Positions 27,742-37,571 of a stretch of 64,000 nt of DNA are shown here, piece by piece. A program made the translations under genes and the position numbers. Source of the stretch: Lachnospiraceae bacterium 28-4 (GTDB lineage: Bacteria > Bacillota > Clostridia > Lachnospirales > Lachnospiraceae); contig KE159601.1 of the NCBI GenBank assembly GCA_000403275.2, forward strand, positions 186,001 through 250,000, written 5' to 3'. The notes beneath the pieces are model-generated. The model was not told where the DNA came from, made no database searches, and saw nothing but the letters and a program-made list of their open reading frames with translations. The number at the start of each line of letters is the position of its first letter. The first letter of the stretch is position 1.

Positions 27742-28013
27742 ACTGGCACCTCCTGGTGGAATTTACGGCACGGTACTCTGTCTCTTATCATTTTACTATA
27801 CGTCCTTTTGCCGTGAACCGGGGTTCTTAAATGGCTGGACAGGTGGTGGTGCAAATGAGAGTACCTGAAATCAGTTTAGAAAACGGGCTTCCAGCCCAAA
27901 ATAAACACGATTTTTGCCGTTGCCATAAGTATAAATAACGGCACAAACAAAATCAAGAACCTATCGTCTGCACAGTTTCATTTATGGTGGTGCCAAGTGT
28001 GCGGGCATGGAGG
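27742..28013 (-). ncRNA. Candidate IS110 bridge RNA region
   Basis: In IS110-group elements the non-coding end upstream of the recombinase gene encodes a structured bridge RNA with target- and donor-binding loops. This 272-base region is the corresponding non-coding end. I cannot fold it here, so exact ends and loops are unassigned. Confidence 0.45.
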
Positions 28014-28225
28014 TTTAGAAATAATTCCCACATATAGCAATGGACCTAAAAATTCATTTTCCTCTAACATTTGAATATTCGATGAGTACATTACAATCTT
28101 TTTTACTTCTACATAAAATTCATCAATTGGAGCCTTATAAACAGGCATATCTATTGTCAAATAGGATTGAATGTCCTCTACTCTTTCATTTCCAGCTGAT
28201 TTATTAACACATTCTTTCCAATTTA

Positions 28226-29917
28226 TCATCCAATGTACTCCTCTGCATATGAAAAAATTCTATTTGTCCAATATGCTCCCACCTGCGGAACACCACGTAA
28301 TTCTTTATGGTCTTTATCCATTAATATATCTCTGATTGTTCTTATAGTAGAATTCTGTTTTATTGTTTCGACTCTATGTGAAGTCAGCGGCAACTTGCTT
28401 ATATCATTTTTCACTAACTCCTCAAAAAGAGAGGGAGTGACCAATTTTTCACCACATTCTGAGCAGAATTTAGTATCAGCAGAAATTCTCGGAGTGTGGC
28501 ATTTGGGACACGGCGGCAGGGAAAATGGAAACATATCTCTAATATCCCCCTCTCCCAATAAACTTTCAATGGTAAATCTTTTATATTCATGCATATTTCT
28601 TGTTTTTAAAGCTGTAGCTAATTCCACATTTTTTATGTTTGTCCTCCCTCCAAACACATTCTTCTCTATCAAAAAGCCATAATTAATGATATAAATAGCA
28701 TATCGCCCATTTTCTCCCCTGCTTAATTCTCTAGCATACATTAACAAACCTGCATATTGTAGAAAATTAAATACTTTGTCTAACTCGACAGGGATAGGTT
28801 TCTTAATTCCCACTTCGACCGCCTGATTGAAAAAATCTTTTTCTTTATTATACTGTTTTAGTGACTCTAACAATGTTTCATAAATCCCATCACCTTTTTT
28901 TACAAACTCTTTATATATAGGCAATTGTTCTTCTAACGACTTATATATATTCATAAACAATCCGTTCACTTGTCTTATTGACTTCAAAATACCATTTCTA
29001 CTGCAATCCATTTCTACAGATTTTTTTCCTTTCCAAAGATTATGAACAATATTTAATAAAGCTCTAGGTATTCCAAAGCTTGAATAACATATCAAATTCA
29101 ATAAATCTTTATCTTTAGTTAGTTGTAAGAATATCTCCGCAGGAAATCGTTTCTGTAACAATTTTGTCATAAACTCAATATAATCATCATCTGTAACCTT
29201 TATCCAAACATTAATTTCCTCAGCATCATGCCCTACATGAAAAGAAGCCGAGAAATTAGTAACTCCCGGATAAATCGCAGCCTTAGGCGATATTTCCCTA
29301 CTTTTAATATTTCTAAAAAACTCAAAAAAATCATATTGTTGTTCTTTTGAAAATGCATGTGCTGCATCATCTAACAATAAAACACATGATGACATTCCTC
29401 TAACGCTTAGTATTTTTTTTATTTCATCCTCTAAAATAGAAATTGAAAGCAACTCATTAACCGTACTTATTTCGTCAACAATTCCTAATTCAATTTTATT
29501 AATATAACTATCTATATCTTTTTCATTAAAAACTAAATCTATTGAATCAGCAATTTCATAATCTCGTAAACTCTTAAAGATTCCCTTATATATTTTTAGA
29601 AAAAGCCATTGATTAAACCAGTAGGAACCATTCGTATTTTTTCTGTATAAAGGTTCTATTTTTAACGAAGTTTTGAAATTAACGTATACAGAAAAAACAT
29701 CTTTTCTATGTCTCATTTCATTATAAGCTTTTAGCAGCAACGTTGTTTTTCCGCACCCTCTAGGACCAGTCAAAAGCTTAGCTCCTCCTTGACACAGTTT
29801 TTTCATTATTAACTTTTCATTAGGATGCTCAATGTGCCAATTTTCTAAATTAGCGCTATCTATATATTCTGCCTGTTCTGTAAATACTTTTTCATCATAA
29901 TTACAATCTGCCAACAT
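28226..29917 (-). CDS. P-loop ATPase with C-terminal zinc ribbon, inserted between pglX and pglZ
   Basis: A 563-residue AAA/ORC-like ATPase. Walker A LLTGPRGCGKTTLL is near residue 49, Walker B CVLLLDDAAHAF near residue 182, followed by an arm resembling STAND or Cdc6-type ATPases. Near residue 470 a zinc ribbon CPKC...CSECG is visible, then a short C-terminal helical tail with a helix-hairpin-like RGVPQVGAY. Not a core BREX gene. It begins 31 bases after pglX ends and overlaps the HEPN-like gene by four bases. Likely a second defence module or BREX accessory; function unproven. Confidence 0.75.
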   Translation of the reverse strand: MLADCNYDEKVFTEQAEYIDSANLENWHIEHPNEKLIMKKLCQGGAKLLTGPRGCGKTTLLLKAYNEMRHRKDVFSVYVNFKTSLKIEPLYRKNTNGSYWFNQWLFLKIYKGIFKSLRDYEIADSIDLVFNEKDIDSYINKIELGIVDEISTVNELLSISILEDEIKKILSVRGMSSCVLLLDDAAHAFSKEQQYDFFEFFRNIKSREISPKAAIYPGVTNFSASFHVGHDAEEINVWIKVTDDDYIEFMTKLLQKRFPAEIFLQLTKDKDLLNLICYSSFGIPRALLNIVHNLWKGKKSVEMDCSRNGILKSIRQVNGLFMNIYKSLEEQLPIYKEFVKKGDGIYETLLESLKQYNKEKDFFNQAVEVGIKKPIPVELDKVFNFLQYAGLLMYARELSRGENGRYAIYIINYGFLIEKNVFGGRTNIKNVELATALKTRNMHEYKRFTIESLLGEGDIRDMFPFSLPPCPKCHTPRISADTKFCSECGEKLVTPSLFEELVKNDISKLPLTSHRVETIKQNSTIRTIRDILMDKDHKELRGVPQVGAYWTNRIFSYAEEYIG

Positions 29918-29947
29918 AAATTAACCCTATTCCTTTCAAAAATTGTC

Positions 29948-32900
29948 TTATATCTTTGCCAACACCTGATACCTCTTTCCATCCTTCGCAGTCTGCACTT
30001 TTTCATAGTTTACCTTAACGCCGTCATCCAAATCAATTTCTATTCGGGATAATGCCAAGTGTCCAATCTTTTCATCATACTCTCGGCATTCTTTGAGCTG
30101 TTTTTGCAATTTTTCTTTACGCTTGGATACCTTTGTTACTTCCCTTGCATTACTACTATTGTCAATTGTATCCTGCATACGGTTGATTTCACTTTCATAA
30201 ATGCGTTCCATTCGATGTAAATAATCTACACGCAAATTTCCAATTGTATCAGCATTATAACGGTGCATATAGATGAGCGCTTTGAAACCGTTCAGCTTAC
30301 CACTATCAAAGAGCCAGTAAATCGGGCGTTTTTGATATACTTTTAGGTGGTCAGCATAAAAATCTTTGAGAAAATAGTTACGAATAGCTTCCCTTGAAGA
30401 ATCCCCGTTATTCCCTAATGCCTGCGCGATAAAATCCAAATTCTCTTCTAACGTTTCCACTCCATAGACAGTTTTCACAAACTCTACAAATCTGTTCACA
30501 ATATCGGCTGTAAAGTATTCTTCATCTGTAATTGGAATTATGTTATCTGCATCTACTTTCCAACACTCCAATGGTTCTTTTCCATCTACTGGCGAATAAT
30601 AAAATGGTGTTCCCCATTCTCCAAATGTATATTTCCCATCTAATCGAATATTAGCAGTGTCGGCAAATGTTCCACCATAATATGCATATGCATCTTTCAT
30701 ATCTCCGCCTGCAAACATTAAACCCTCTTGATCGAGAGAATATCGTCCGAACGTACAGCCTACCGCATAAGAAATGAAACTGCGGATATCTCTGCTTAAA
30801 TCAGCTTTGCGGACTGTTACATCTTTATCCTTTACCTCTGGTGTTAATTCATCCTGTAAGCCATAGATATCAATAAAAATACGGTTGAGTTCTTCCTCAT
30901 TCGCTTTCAGATTATGAAATCGTGTGTTACATTCATTTTCCCACCAAAAGAAAGCATCCACAATCCGATAAGAAGATTTTTCATTATTCTTATATATTAT
31001 TTTCTTTGCTAATTTAACCAATGGATGCTTTTTATAATTCCATGACAATTCAAAGGAGTCCCAATCACTTTTTGAGATAATTACATTGTTTTCTACAATC
31101 TTATTAATACATTCTCTCTTTCCATCATTACAAAAACACACTGGAATTCTAATAATATCACCATTTGTAAAACTCATAGTAGGATTTAATGCTTCTAAAT
31201 AATGTGATGAAACGCACGAACACAAAACACCTACCAAATAAAATAATTCAATTCCTTCCTGCGGAAAAGCAGATCTACTTGTATCATCGAAAATATAACC
31301 TTCTTTTTTATATTTAACGGCAAAATGTACAGTACTAAGTTTATTCCAAGTCAATCCTCTTTTAAAATAACGTTGTGTATTCTGGGGTCTTGACGCAATC
31401 TTACCTGATTTATTGCGAAAGTTTCTTATTTCTTCTCCATCATTCTTCCAATTCACAATCATAATATCATCTGTTGACCATTTTCTATATTCTCCTCCAC
31501 TATTACAAGGATACCATTTTTCTTTGCGATTTAAAGTTTCACTGCAGTCTTTCACTCCAAATCCAATATTGTCATATGAAACTTCATACCAAATTCTCTG
31601 AAAAATATTATTATCCCCAGTTGCCAATCCTGCACATGGTGCTGCAATTTCTCCCATAAGTTTTCCAATCTTGTAATTTTGTAAAGCTTTTTCACTTACC
31701 CAATACGCCACTGGACTCCCTGGAATTTTTGTAAAATTATCCTGCACCACTGTATAACAATTTTCTCCTGCAAGATACATCTCTTCCTTGCCCTTCTGTG
31801 TCGTTGGCTCAACCAGTCTGCAATATGTTCCTTTATATTCCGCAATATGGCTTTTCCGCATCACAAAACTGGTGGTCTGCACCACTTCCCCGCCAATTTC
31901 TTCAAACGCTCTTGCCCCTAAATGTGCCATATTTACAGTATCTATCATCTGCAATTTCGCACGCAGCTTTTCAAAACTGGATAAAAACATCCAAGCATGC
32001 TGTGTAATCATCGCCTGATATCTGTTTTCTTTTATCATCTGTCCGCAACGTTCGATAAAAATCGCAAACAAATCACTCTTACTATCCGGATAATTCTTTT
32101 TTACGAACTCATTTAATTTTATATTTCCATTTGAAATTCCCATATATGGTGGGTTTGTTACTACTACATCATATTTCTGCGATAGAATTTTAGCCTGTTT
32201 TACTAATATCGGCACTATCTGATTCCACTCATTATACCAAAGCAGCATAACAACATTGCTTACAGTCTGCTCCGCTGTCAACTCCCATGCTTTCAAGAAT
32301 CCATCATAATCACGCTTCTCTACATTGAGTATTGAACCATACTCCTTAGCATCCACGAAAGTATGCAACAAATACTGTAACGTTTCTCTATGCTCTTCAC
32401 TAAGCAGAAAATCCCCCATATCCTTATCATACTGTATACCGTGACTCTCCTGTATTGCACACAAATTAGGTTCTATTCCAAGAGTCAAAAATCTTCTATT
32501 ATAGGAACGGGCTTTCATCATAATTGCAAAATAGGCAAGTTGGAAAGCTCTATCATCTATATCCAGTCCATAAATATTATTTTCTACAATGCTCTTTGCA
32601 GCGTCTCTTTGGCTATATCCATAGCTTTCATAGATCTGCATCAGAACATCAAAGGCATACACAAGAATGTGACCGCTGCCCATGCACGGATCAATTACCT
32701 TGATTTCTTCCGGTTTGATATTTTTATATTCTTCCCGAATAGATTTCAGTTGTTCCTCAACATCCGCTTCCTGCTTTGCCTCATCAAGGTAGTATTTCCA
32801 TCCCCCTTTCAGTTCTTCATTCTCATGTCCTTCTAACCACAGTCTTCCGACACTGTTCTCTACCATATAGCGCACAATCCAGTCCGGTGTAAAAAGTTGT

Positions 32901-33727
32901 GTAGCTGCCGGAATACGCTCCTTAGTAATTTTCACCTTCTTTTTCAGCAGCGCAAATGTCTCATCTTTCGGCTCTGTATTATAATACTGGTACATCCACC
33001 CAATGATTTCAACCTGTCCGGTTGGCTTTCCATCCTCTCCAACATTACTGATATTAAAATCATCTTCCTTGATGTCATGTGTCAAATGATATACGATTCC
33101 ATCCTGATCAGTGACAGATATATTCAATAGCAATTCTGTATAATCAGATGTCTTTTCAAATAATTTCGGCAAATAAGCATTGAGCGCATTGCACTGTTTG
33201 ATAAACAGGAGACGGAAAAGTGCATCCACCTGATTATCATTTTTCATCTGCATAATGTGTTCTGTTTCTTGCTGCGTAAACTCGATTTCTGCATCAAATG
33301 GAGTTGTAACCAAATCCGGCTCCAGTTTCGTCCATCCGTCTTTAGATGGTATGCTTTCAGATGAAAGTACACGGATATGTGCTGGCATATAGTCGTTGAC
33401 TTCCATAAAGCGTATTGCGATAAGTCGATTGAACCATGTATATGCCACTTCTTCTATTACGTTCCGGTATGCATCTTTGTATTCCAACTGGGACGCTTTT
33501 TTCCGAATTACGCTTACCAATTCTTTACGCTGTTTCATTTCTTCGCCATGAATGGCATACGGCTCTTTCGTTCCAATATCATAAAATTCTGCATCCTGTG
33601 TAGACTGAGGCAGTGCATCCTTTATACTCTCCTCTGTTATACCCAACAGTCCTGCTTTATATGTAATGTCTGCAATCAGTTTATTTCTCGCCCAAATAGA
33701 GAAATTCTTTATAGCTGTCTTATCCAT
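29948..33727 (-). CDS. pglX: BREX type 1 adenine-specific DNA methyltransferase PglX
   Basis: A 1,259-residue PglX, the N6-adenine methyltransferase that marks host DNA at a non-palindromic site and defines self in BREX. SAM-binding motif I DPCMGSGHIL is near residue 347 and the catalytic NPPYMG motif IV near residue 526. The N-terminus (MDKTAIKNFSIWARNKLIAD) and C-terminal specificity region (WLFDSGKLNGFKALIYMHRY) are typical. It starts 53 bases after brxC. The gene is intact; the target motif cannot be read from sequence. Confidence 0.96.
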   Translation of the reverse strand: MDKTAIKNFSIWARNKLIADITYKAGLLGITEESIKDALPQSTQDAEFYDIGTKEPYAIHGEEMKQRKELVSVIRKKASQLEYKDAYRNVIEEVAYTWFNRLIAIRFMEVNDYMPAHIRVLSSESIPSKDGWTKLEPDLVTTPFDAEIEFTQQETEHIMQMKNDNQVDALFRLLFIKQCNALNAYLPKLFEKTSDYTELLLNISVTDQDGIVYHLTHDIKEDDFNISNVGEDGKPTGQVEIIGWMYQYYNTEPKDETFALLKKKVKITKERIPAATQLFTPDWIVRYMVENSVGRLWLEGHENEELKGGWKYYLDEAKQEADVEEQLKSIREEYKNIKPEEIKVIDPCMGSGHILVYAFDVLMQIYESYGYSQRDAAKSIVENNIYGLDIDDRAFQLAYFAIMMKARSYNRRFLTLGIEPNLCAIQESHGIQYDKDMGDFLLSEEHRETLQYLLHTFVDAKEYGSILNVEKRDYDGFLKAWELTAEQTVSNVVMLLWYNEWNQIVPILVKQAKILSQKYDVVVTNPPYMGISNGNIKLNEFVKKNYPDSKSDLFAIFIERCGQMIKENRYQAMITQHAWMFLSSFEKLRAKLQMIDTVNMAHLGARAFEEIGGEVVQTTSFVMRKSHIAEYKGTYCRLVEPTTQKGKEEMYLAGENCYTVVQDNFTKIPGSPVAYWVSEKALQNYKIGKLMGEIAAPCAGLATGDNNIFQRIWYEVSYDNIGFGVKDCSETLNRKEKWYPCNSGGEYRKWSTDDIMIVNWKNDGEEIRNFRNKSGKIASRPQNTQRYFKRGLTWNKLSTVHFAVKYKKEGYIFDDTSRSAFPQEGIELFYLVGVLCSCVSSHYLEALNPTMSFTNGDIIRIPVCFCNDGKRECINKIVENNVIISKSDWDSFELSWNYKKHPLVKLAKKIIYKNNEKSSYRIVDAFFWWENECNTRFHNLKANEEELNRIFIDIYGLQDELTPEVKDKDVTVRKADLSRDIRSFISYAVGCTFGRYSLDQEGLMFAGGDMKDAYAYYGGTFADTANIRLDGKYTFGEWGTPFYYSPVDGKEPLECWKVDADNIIPITDEEYFTADIVNRFVEFVKTVYGVETLEENLDFIAQALGNNGDSSREAIRNYFLKDFYADHLKVYQKRPIYWLFDSGKLNGFKALIYMHRYNADTIGNLRVDYLHRMERIYESEINRMQDTIDNSSNAREVTKVSKRKEKLQKQLKECREYDEKIGHLALSRIEIDLDDGVKVNYEKVQTAKDGKRYQVLAKI

Positions 33728-33780
33728 TGTTTACGCCTTTCTACTTTTTATCCATATTAATCATTTAAATGGATGGGTTA

Positions 33781-36700
33781 TCAAAACTCAACATTCACAA
33801 TTGTATTATCAGCCAATTCCAACAGCAAATTACTCCGCAATTCATTTAAATGCTTGTCCAAATCTTCCACTGATTCGATCCTCCATGATGAGGATTTACT
33901 AATTTTTTTGAATGTCACATTTTTAATATGTTGTGAATGATATCCATTTTCTTCTGCAACCTTGCTTACCTGCTGCTCTATCAAATCTGTATCATACCGT
34001 CCGTTTTCTTTTGCTTCTGCTTCAAGTTTCTTTCTGACTTCCTCAGCTTTTTTCAATGCAATATCCTGATCCATCTTATCCATTTCATTCAGAAGACGGA
34101 TTTTTAATGCTTCTGCTCGATCTGCATAACCTCTTAGTGTAGATACATTGGTACAACTTTCTGCGCCGTTCTGTATTTCAAAGAACATATCATTATATGG
34201 ATTGATTTTGCTTTCCTTATATTCTTTTGTATTCAATACCTCAAACACTCGTTTCTGGGACTCTGCCACAGACGCAAGTACAGGTGCAAGCTGTTCGTCC
34301 AATACCTTGGAATAAGAATCTGTAAACTGTTTTAAAAGTTCCGGCAGTTTTGGAATATCTGCAAATGGCTTATTTTTCTTTACAATCGTCCGGATTGCGT
34401 CTACAACACTCTCCAGTTTTGCATCTACAATGTACGTTTTGCTGTCATCATATTTTTCCAAATACAACAGCGCTTTATCAAAAATACCTTTCTGCTCTCC
34501 TGCGAAAAATGCCTTAATTGGTTCATAGTCTTCTGCAAAATCAAGCAAATCATCCTGCTTCTTTGATACTGTTTGGAAAAACTCTACCGGAGACTGAATC
34601 TGCACAATATCAGACATTATCCTGATACCTTCTTCAATCACTTTTAATCCCGGATACTTAGCTCTGTCATAATCCTTTTTCATAACCCTAAGTTCTGTAA
34701 TAAGTTTATTTGCAAAGGATATGAAATAATTCATAACTGCATCCTCATCATCAGATGGGCTGCTTGTATGGAACAGCTCTTTAAGGACGTCCCTGACTAC
34801 TTTTTTATCTTTATCTTGCACACGGACACGTTCCTCCATCATCAGCTTTTCAACAAATGCTTTCTTAGTTATATAGTTGATGATTTCCTCTACAGCTTTA
34901 TTCATCATGGTAACGCTTGCACCATTAACAGAGAAAGACAGTTCTCCCCTCTTAAAGAGCTTTGCCACAAGCCACTGAACATCATCTTCCACAAATCCAT
35001 AAGGTGCTCTCATAAATCTGTCCTTGATGGATTTCATAGATGTCTTCACGTGCATCCGACTATTACCTGCAACATACTGTAATACATCATCAAGTGCATG
35101 GATATTAGGCTCTGTACCACCTTCCAGATTAAGGGTAATCTGATTGCTGGTCTTTAAAAGCTTTCTAATTTCATCCTCTCCCATAGCTGCATCAATATAA
35201 TCTAACTTATGATATACAGTCTTTACTAATCTGCCAAGAGCTTCATTCATTCTTGCAGAGACTTCTTTTGCGCTTATCTGCGCCCGATCCCCATTCACAT
35301 AGATAACAGCATCCTTTAACGATTCTGTCAGGAACAGTTTGGCATTCGCGTTACGCTCTCGCATTTCAAGTCTCTTTGCTTCCTTGATACTCTCATACTT
35401 GGATAATGCAGAAGATGTATTTAAACGTAAGAATTTTTCAATCTTTAAATATCTCTGTATCTCATCCATGAAAGTACGGTCATCCGGTAAAACAGCCAAA
35501 ACTTCCCTGCCCTGTCCGGATACCATTCTAAGTGTTGTTTCGTCCGTACCATAATCAGATGCGGGGGTAAGAATACGCACTCCAACATCAAAATTCTGTG
35601 TAGGCTTATAAGGTCTGTCATCTACGATCTGATTAAAATTAAATGAGTATCTGCCATTGAATGCAGGGTATTTATATTTCTTATCTGTAAAAATATTCTC
35701 AAAAATCATTTCAGATACTTTATTGATAATCTCTGCCATCTCTACACTCTGGCTTTCAATCTCTCTATTGATTTCCTGTTCTTCGTCAGTAAGGAATATG
35801 TAAATATCCCCGTTCTTCTGTACAAGGTTTTGGCGCATCAATACTTTCAATGCATCTTCCACTTTTCCCTTCAGGGCAATTCTATCATCATCAATACTGG
35901 ATGCCATAAGACTTGTGATATTGTCAATATTCGCCACGACTACTTTATCAACATATTTAATCATGAAAAGTACTTTTAAGACATCCACGGCAAATACGTT
36001 TTCTTTATGTTCCGGATTGATCATGTCATTTTCATATGCCCGGATAATAACTCCACGGTGGCTGTGGTCTAAAAAATTTTCAAGTGCATCATAAAATGCA
36101 TAAAATGGAATAATTGTTCCAACTTCACATTCCTTATATTCCATAGCTGACTCTTTGAACATTGCCAACATGGAACGCTCTCCTTCAGACAAGTGCTTTC
36201 CGGATGCACCGTGGGTACGAATGGATGTTAGTACACTTGCAAGCAAATTGAACTGATAAGGTACAAACGGATAAACGCACGCAAAATCATTTTCATCTAC
36301 ATACAGCTTCTTTTCCACTCCATCATTGAATGTAATCAGGTTCTTGATAATGGTAGTCTTCTGACCGTATAACAGGCGTAAGGTCTGTGCAGGAGTCTCT
36401 TTCTTTTCCAAAATTCTTTTCTTGATTACTTCGTCCACATTAGCAGACGATAAAGACAACCTTGTATCAAAACGTCCCTGAATTTTTGAAAAGTCATTGC
36501 CCTTAACCATTGTTACCGAATCAATATCCTGCTGGCTGGTCACGATAACCCATGCCTTACCCATACATTCCTTGCCAAGTTCTTCGGTCACGGTCTGTAA
36601 ATTTAACATGAGTTTTGAGTCTTCTCCAATATACTGACCAATTTCATCTACCAAAAATACTACATGATGATTATTGCCCTTACGGTCAATGTATGCTTTC

Positions 36701-37455
36701 ACTCGTTTTGCAAAATCTTCAATACTAATCTGATATGGTTCAGCTGCTTTTTCACACCAGTTACGCGCAGCTGCTTCACTCATGAAATCCATCCCAGTAA
36801 GGACTTCCACTACATCATCCTGAATGAAATCAAAGTCCTGTCTGGAATCTTCCCATGCCTCTCCATACACTTCTTCAAACTTCCGTTTGAACTCGTTGTA
36901 TTGTCCTTCCTCTGTCAGCTTTCTTTCCAAATCTGCCAAGAAAGGCATTGCTCCACAAAAGCCCTGCATTTCATTAAATACTTTTAAGAATACATTAACG
37001 ATTGCATCCTTATTCTGCTTACTATTTGAGTCACTTTTAGCGTCGATATTAAAAAGTACAACATCCGTATCTGTATCAGCAGCCAGCTTCATATCTGCTA
37101 GCACTATTCTGTCTACAATCTTTGGCTTACCTTCGGTAAGGCTGTCATCTGCAAAATAATCTATGGTTTTTTTATCACCCACAGATTTATTTGCCAGCAA
37201 ATAAGAAAGAATTTTTAAGAAGTGAGATTTACCACTTCCAAAGAAACCGGAAATCCATACACCCATTTTAGGAGTAGTTCCGACAATACCCTTTTTATAT
37301 GCGGAAAAGAAATCTGCAAAGTACTTCTGCAATTCCTTTGTTACTACATATTCATCCAATTCCTGCGCTACATTTTCTGCTTCGCTTTGACCAACAATGA
37401 TTACACCCTGTATATCACGGTCAATCTCTTTTTCAAACATTTCTTTCATTAACAT
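33781..37455 (-). CDS. brxC: BREX ATPase BrxC
   Basis: A 1,224-residue BrxC (PglY-like) P-loop ATPase, a core BREX component. Walker A GFFGSGKSHFLKIL lies near residues 68-81 and Walker B VVFLVDEIGQYIGED follows about 170 residues later. The protein is long and helical, with a C-terminal coiled-coil stretch (DKMDQDIALKKAEEVRKKLE). ATG at 37455 after AGGAGG. It is separated from brxB by a 117-base gap containing two hairpins. Confidence 0.95.
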   Translation of the reverse strand: MLMKEMFEKEIDRDIQGVIIVGQSEAENVAQELDEYVVTKELQKYFADFFSAYKKGIVGTTPKMGVWISGFFGSGKSHFLKILSYLLANKSVGDKKTIDYFADDSLTEGKPKIVDRIVLADMKLAADTDTDVVLFNIDAKSDSNSKQNKDAIVNVFLKVFNEMQGFCGAMPFLADLERKLTEEGQYNEFKRKFEEVYGEAWEDSRQDFDFIQDDVVEVLTGMDFMSEAAARNWCEKAAEPYQISIEDFAKRVKAYIDRKGNNHHVVFLVDEIGQYIGEDSKLMLNLQTVTEELGKECMGKAWVIVTSQQDIDSVTMVKGNDFSKIQGRFDTRLSLSSANVDEVIKKRILEKKETPAQTLRLLYGQKTTIIKNLITFNDGVEKKLYVDENDFACVYPFVPYQFNLLASVLTSIRTHGASGKHLSEGERSMLAMFKESAMEYKECEVGTIIPFYAFYDALENFLDHSHRGVIIRAYENDMINPEHKENVFAVDVLKVLFMIKYVDKVVVANIDNITSLMASSIDDDRIALKGKVEDALKVLMRQNLVQKNGDIYIFLTDEEQEINREIESQSVEMAEIINKVSEMIFENIFTDKKYKYPAFNGRYSFNFNQIVDDRPYKPTQNFDVGVRILTPASDYGTDETTLRMVSGQGREVLAVLPDDRTFMDEIQRYLKIEKFLRLNTSSALSKYESIKEAKRLEMRERNANAKLFLTESLKDAVIYVNGDRAQISAKEVSARMNEALGRLVKTVYHKLDYIDAAMGEDEIRKLLKTSNQITLNLEGGTEPNIHALDDVLQYVAGNSRMHVKTSMKSIKDRFMRAPYGFVEDDVQWLVAKLFKRGELSFSVNGASVTMMNKAVEEIINYITKKAFVEKLMMEERVRVQDKDKKVVRDVLKELFHTSSPSDDEDAVMNYFISFANKLITELRVMKKDYDRAKYPGLKVIEEGIRIMSDIVQIQSPVEFFQTVSKKQDDLLDFAEDYEPIKAFFAGEQKGIFDKALLYLEKYDDSKTYIVDAKLESVVDAIRTIVKKNKPFADIPKLPELLKQFTDSYSKVLDEQLAPVLASVAESQKRVFEVLNTKEYKESKINPYNDMFFEIQNGAESCTNVSTLRGYADRAEALKIRLLNEMDKMDQDIALKKAEEVRKKLEAEAKENGRYDTDLIEQQVSKVAEENGYHSQHIKNVTFKKISKSSSWRIESVEDLDKHLNELRSNLLLELADNTIVNVEF

Positions 37456-37483
37456 TTGCCGTTATCCTCCTAATTATCATAAG

Positions 37484-37556
37484 TTGAAAAACGCCGCCCT
37501 TTGCGTTTTTCCAAACATTTAGAACCTCTAAGGATGCGTCTTTTGCAGCCTTAGAG
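37484..37556 (-). promoter_or_regulatory. Two hairpins between brxB and brxC
   Basis: Hairpin 1: CTCTAAGG (37526-37533) with CCTTAGAG (37549-37556). Hairpin 2: GAAAAACGC (37486-37494) with GCGTTTTTC (37503-37511), nearer brxC. The second, with its U-rich arm, could attenuate or process the transcript, setting BrxC/PglX levels relative to BrxA/B. Confidence 0.5.
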
Positions 37557-37571
37557 ATTCTTAATGTTTTG

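Larger units (their letters stand above)
26489..28013 (-). mobile_element. IS110-family insertion sequence
   Basis: About 1,525 bases inserted at a TTT shared by both junctions (26486-26488 and 28014-28016); removing it restores the HEPN-like frame. There are no long terminal inverted repeats, as usual for IS110. A single DEDD recombinase gene and a 272-base non-coding region upstream of it (27742-28013) make up the element. Confidence 0.85.
25786..28229 (-). pseudogene. HEPN-like gene interrupted by IS110-family element
   Basis: Two pieces on either side of the IS join in frame. The 5' piece (28014-28229, ending ...GPLLYVGIIS) begins with ATGA overlapping the stop of the ATPase gene. The 3' piece (25786-26488) continues SAFLSLTGAVCAFWATRKV and ends IEYQLD. 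The joined protein is about 305 residues. The 3' part has RHAIVH, an R-x4-H motif in a helical context (LLDEFDKLCQMRHAIVHSSR) typical of HEPN ribonucleases. A CPICK pair of Cys is also present. The coupling to the ATPase gene suggests an ATPase-effector pair, now inactivated. Confidence 0.7.

Noticed and set aside
27965-27976. Third copy of the DUF1016-flanking palindrome (GTCTGCACA in the IS110 end)
   Set aside because: Only half of the palindrome is present, inside an unrelated IS, so the match is likely chance.
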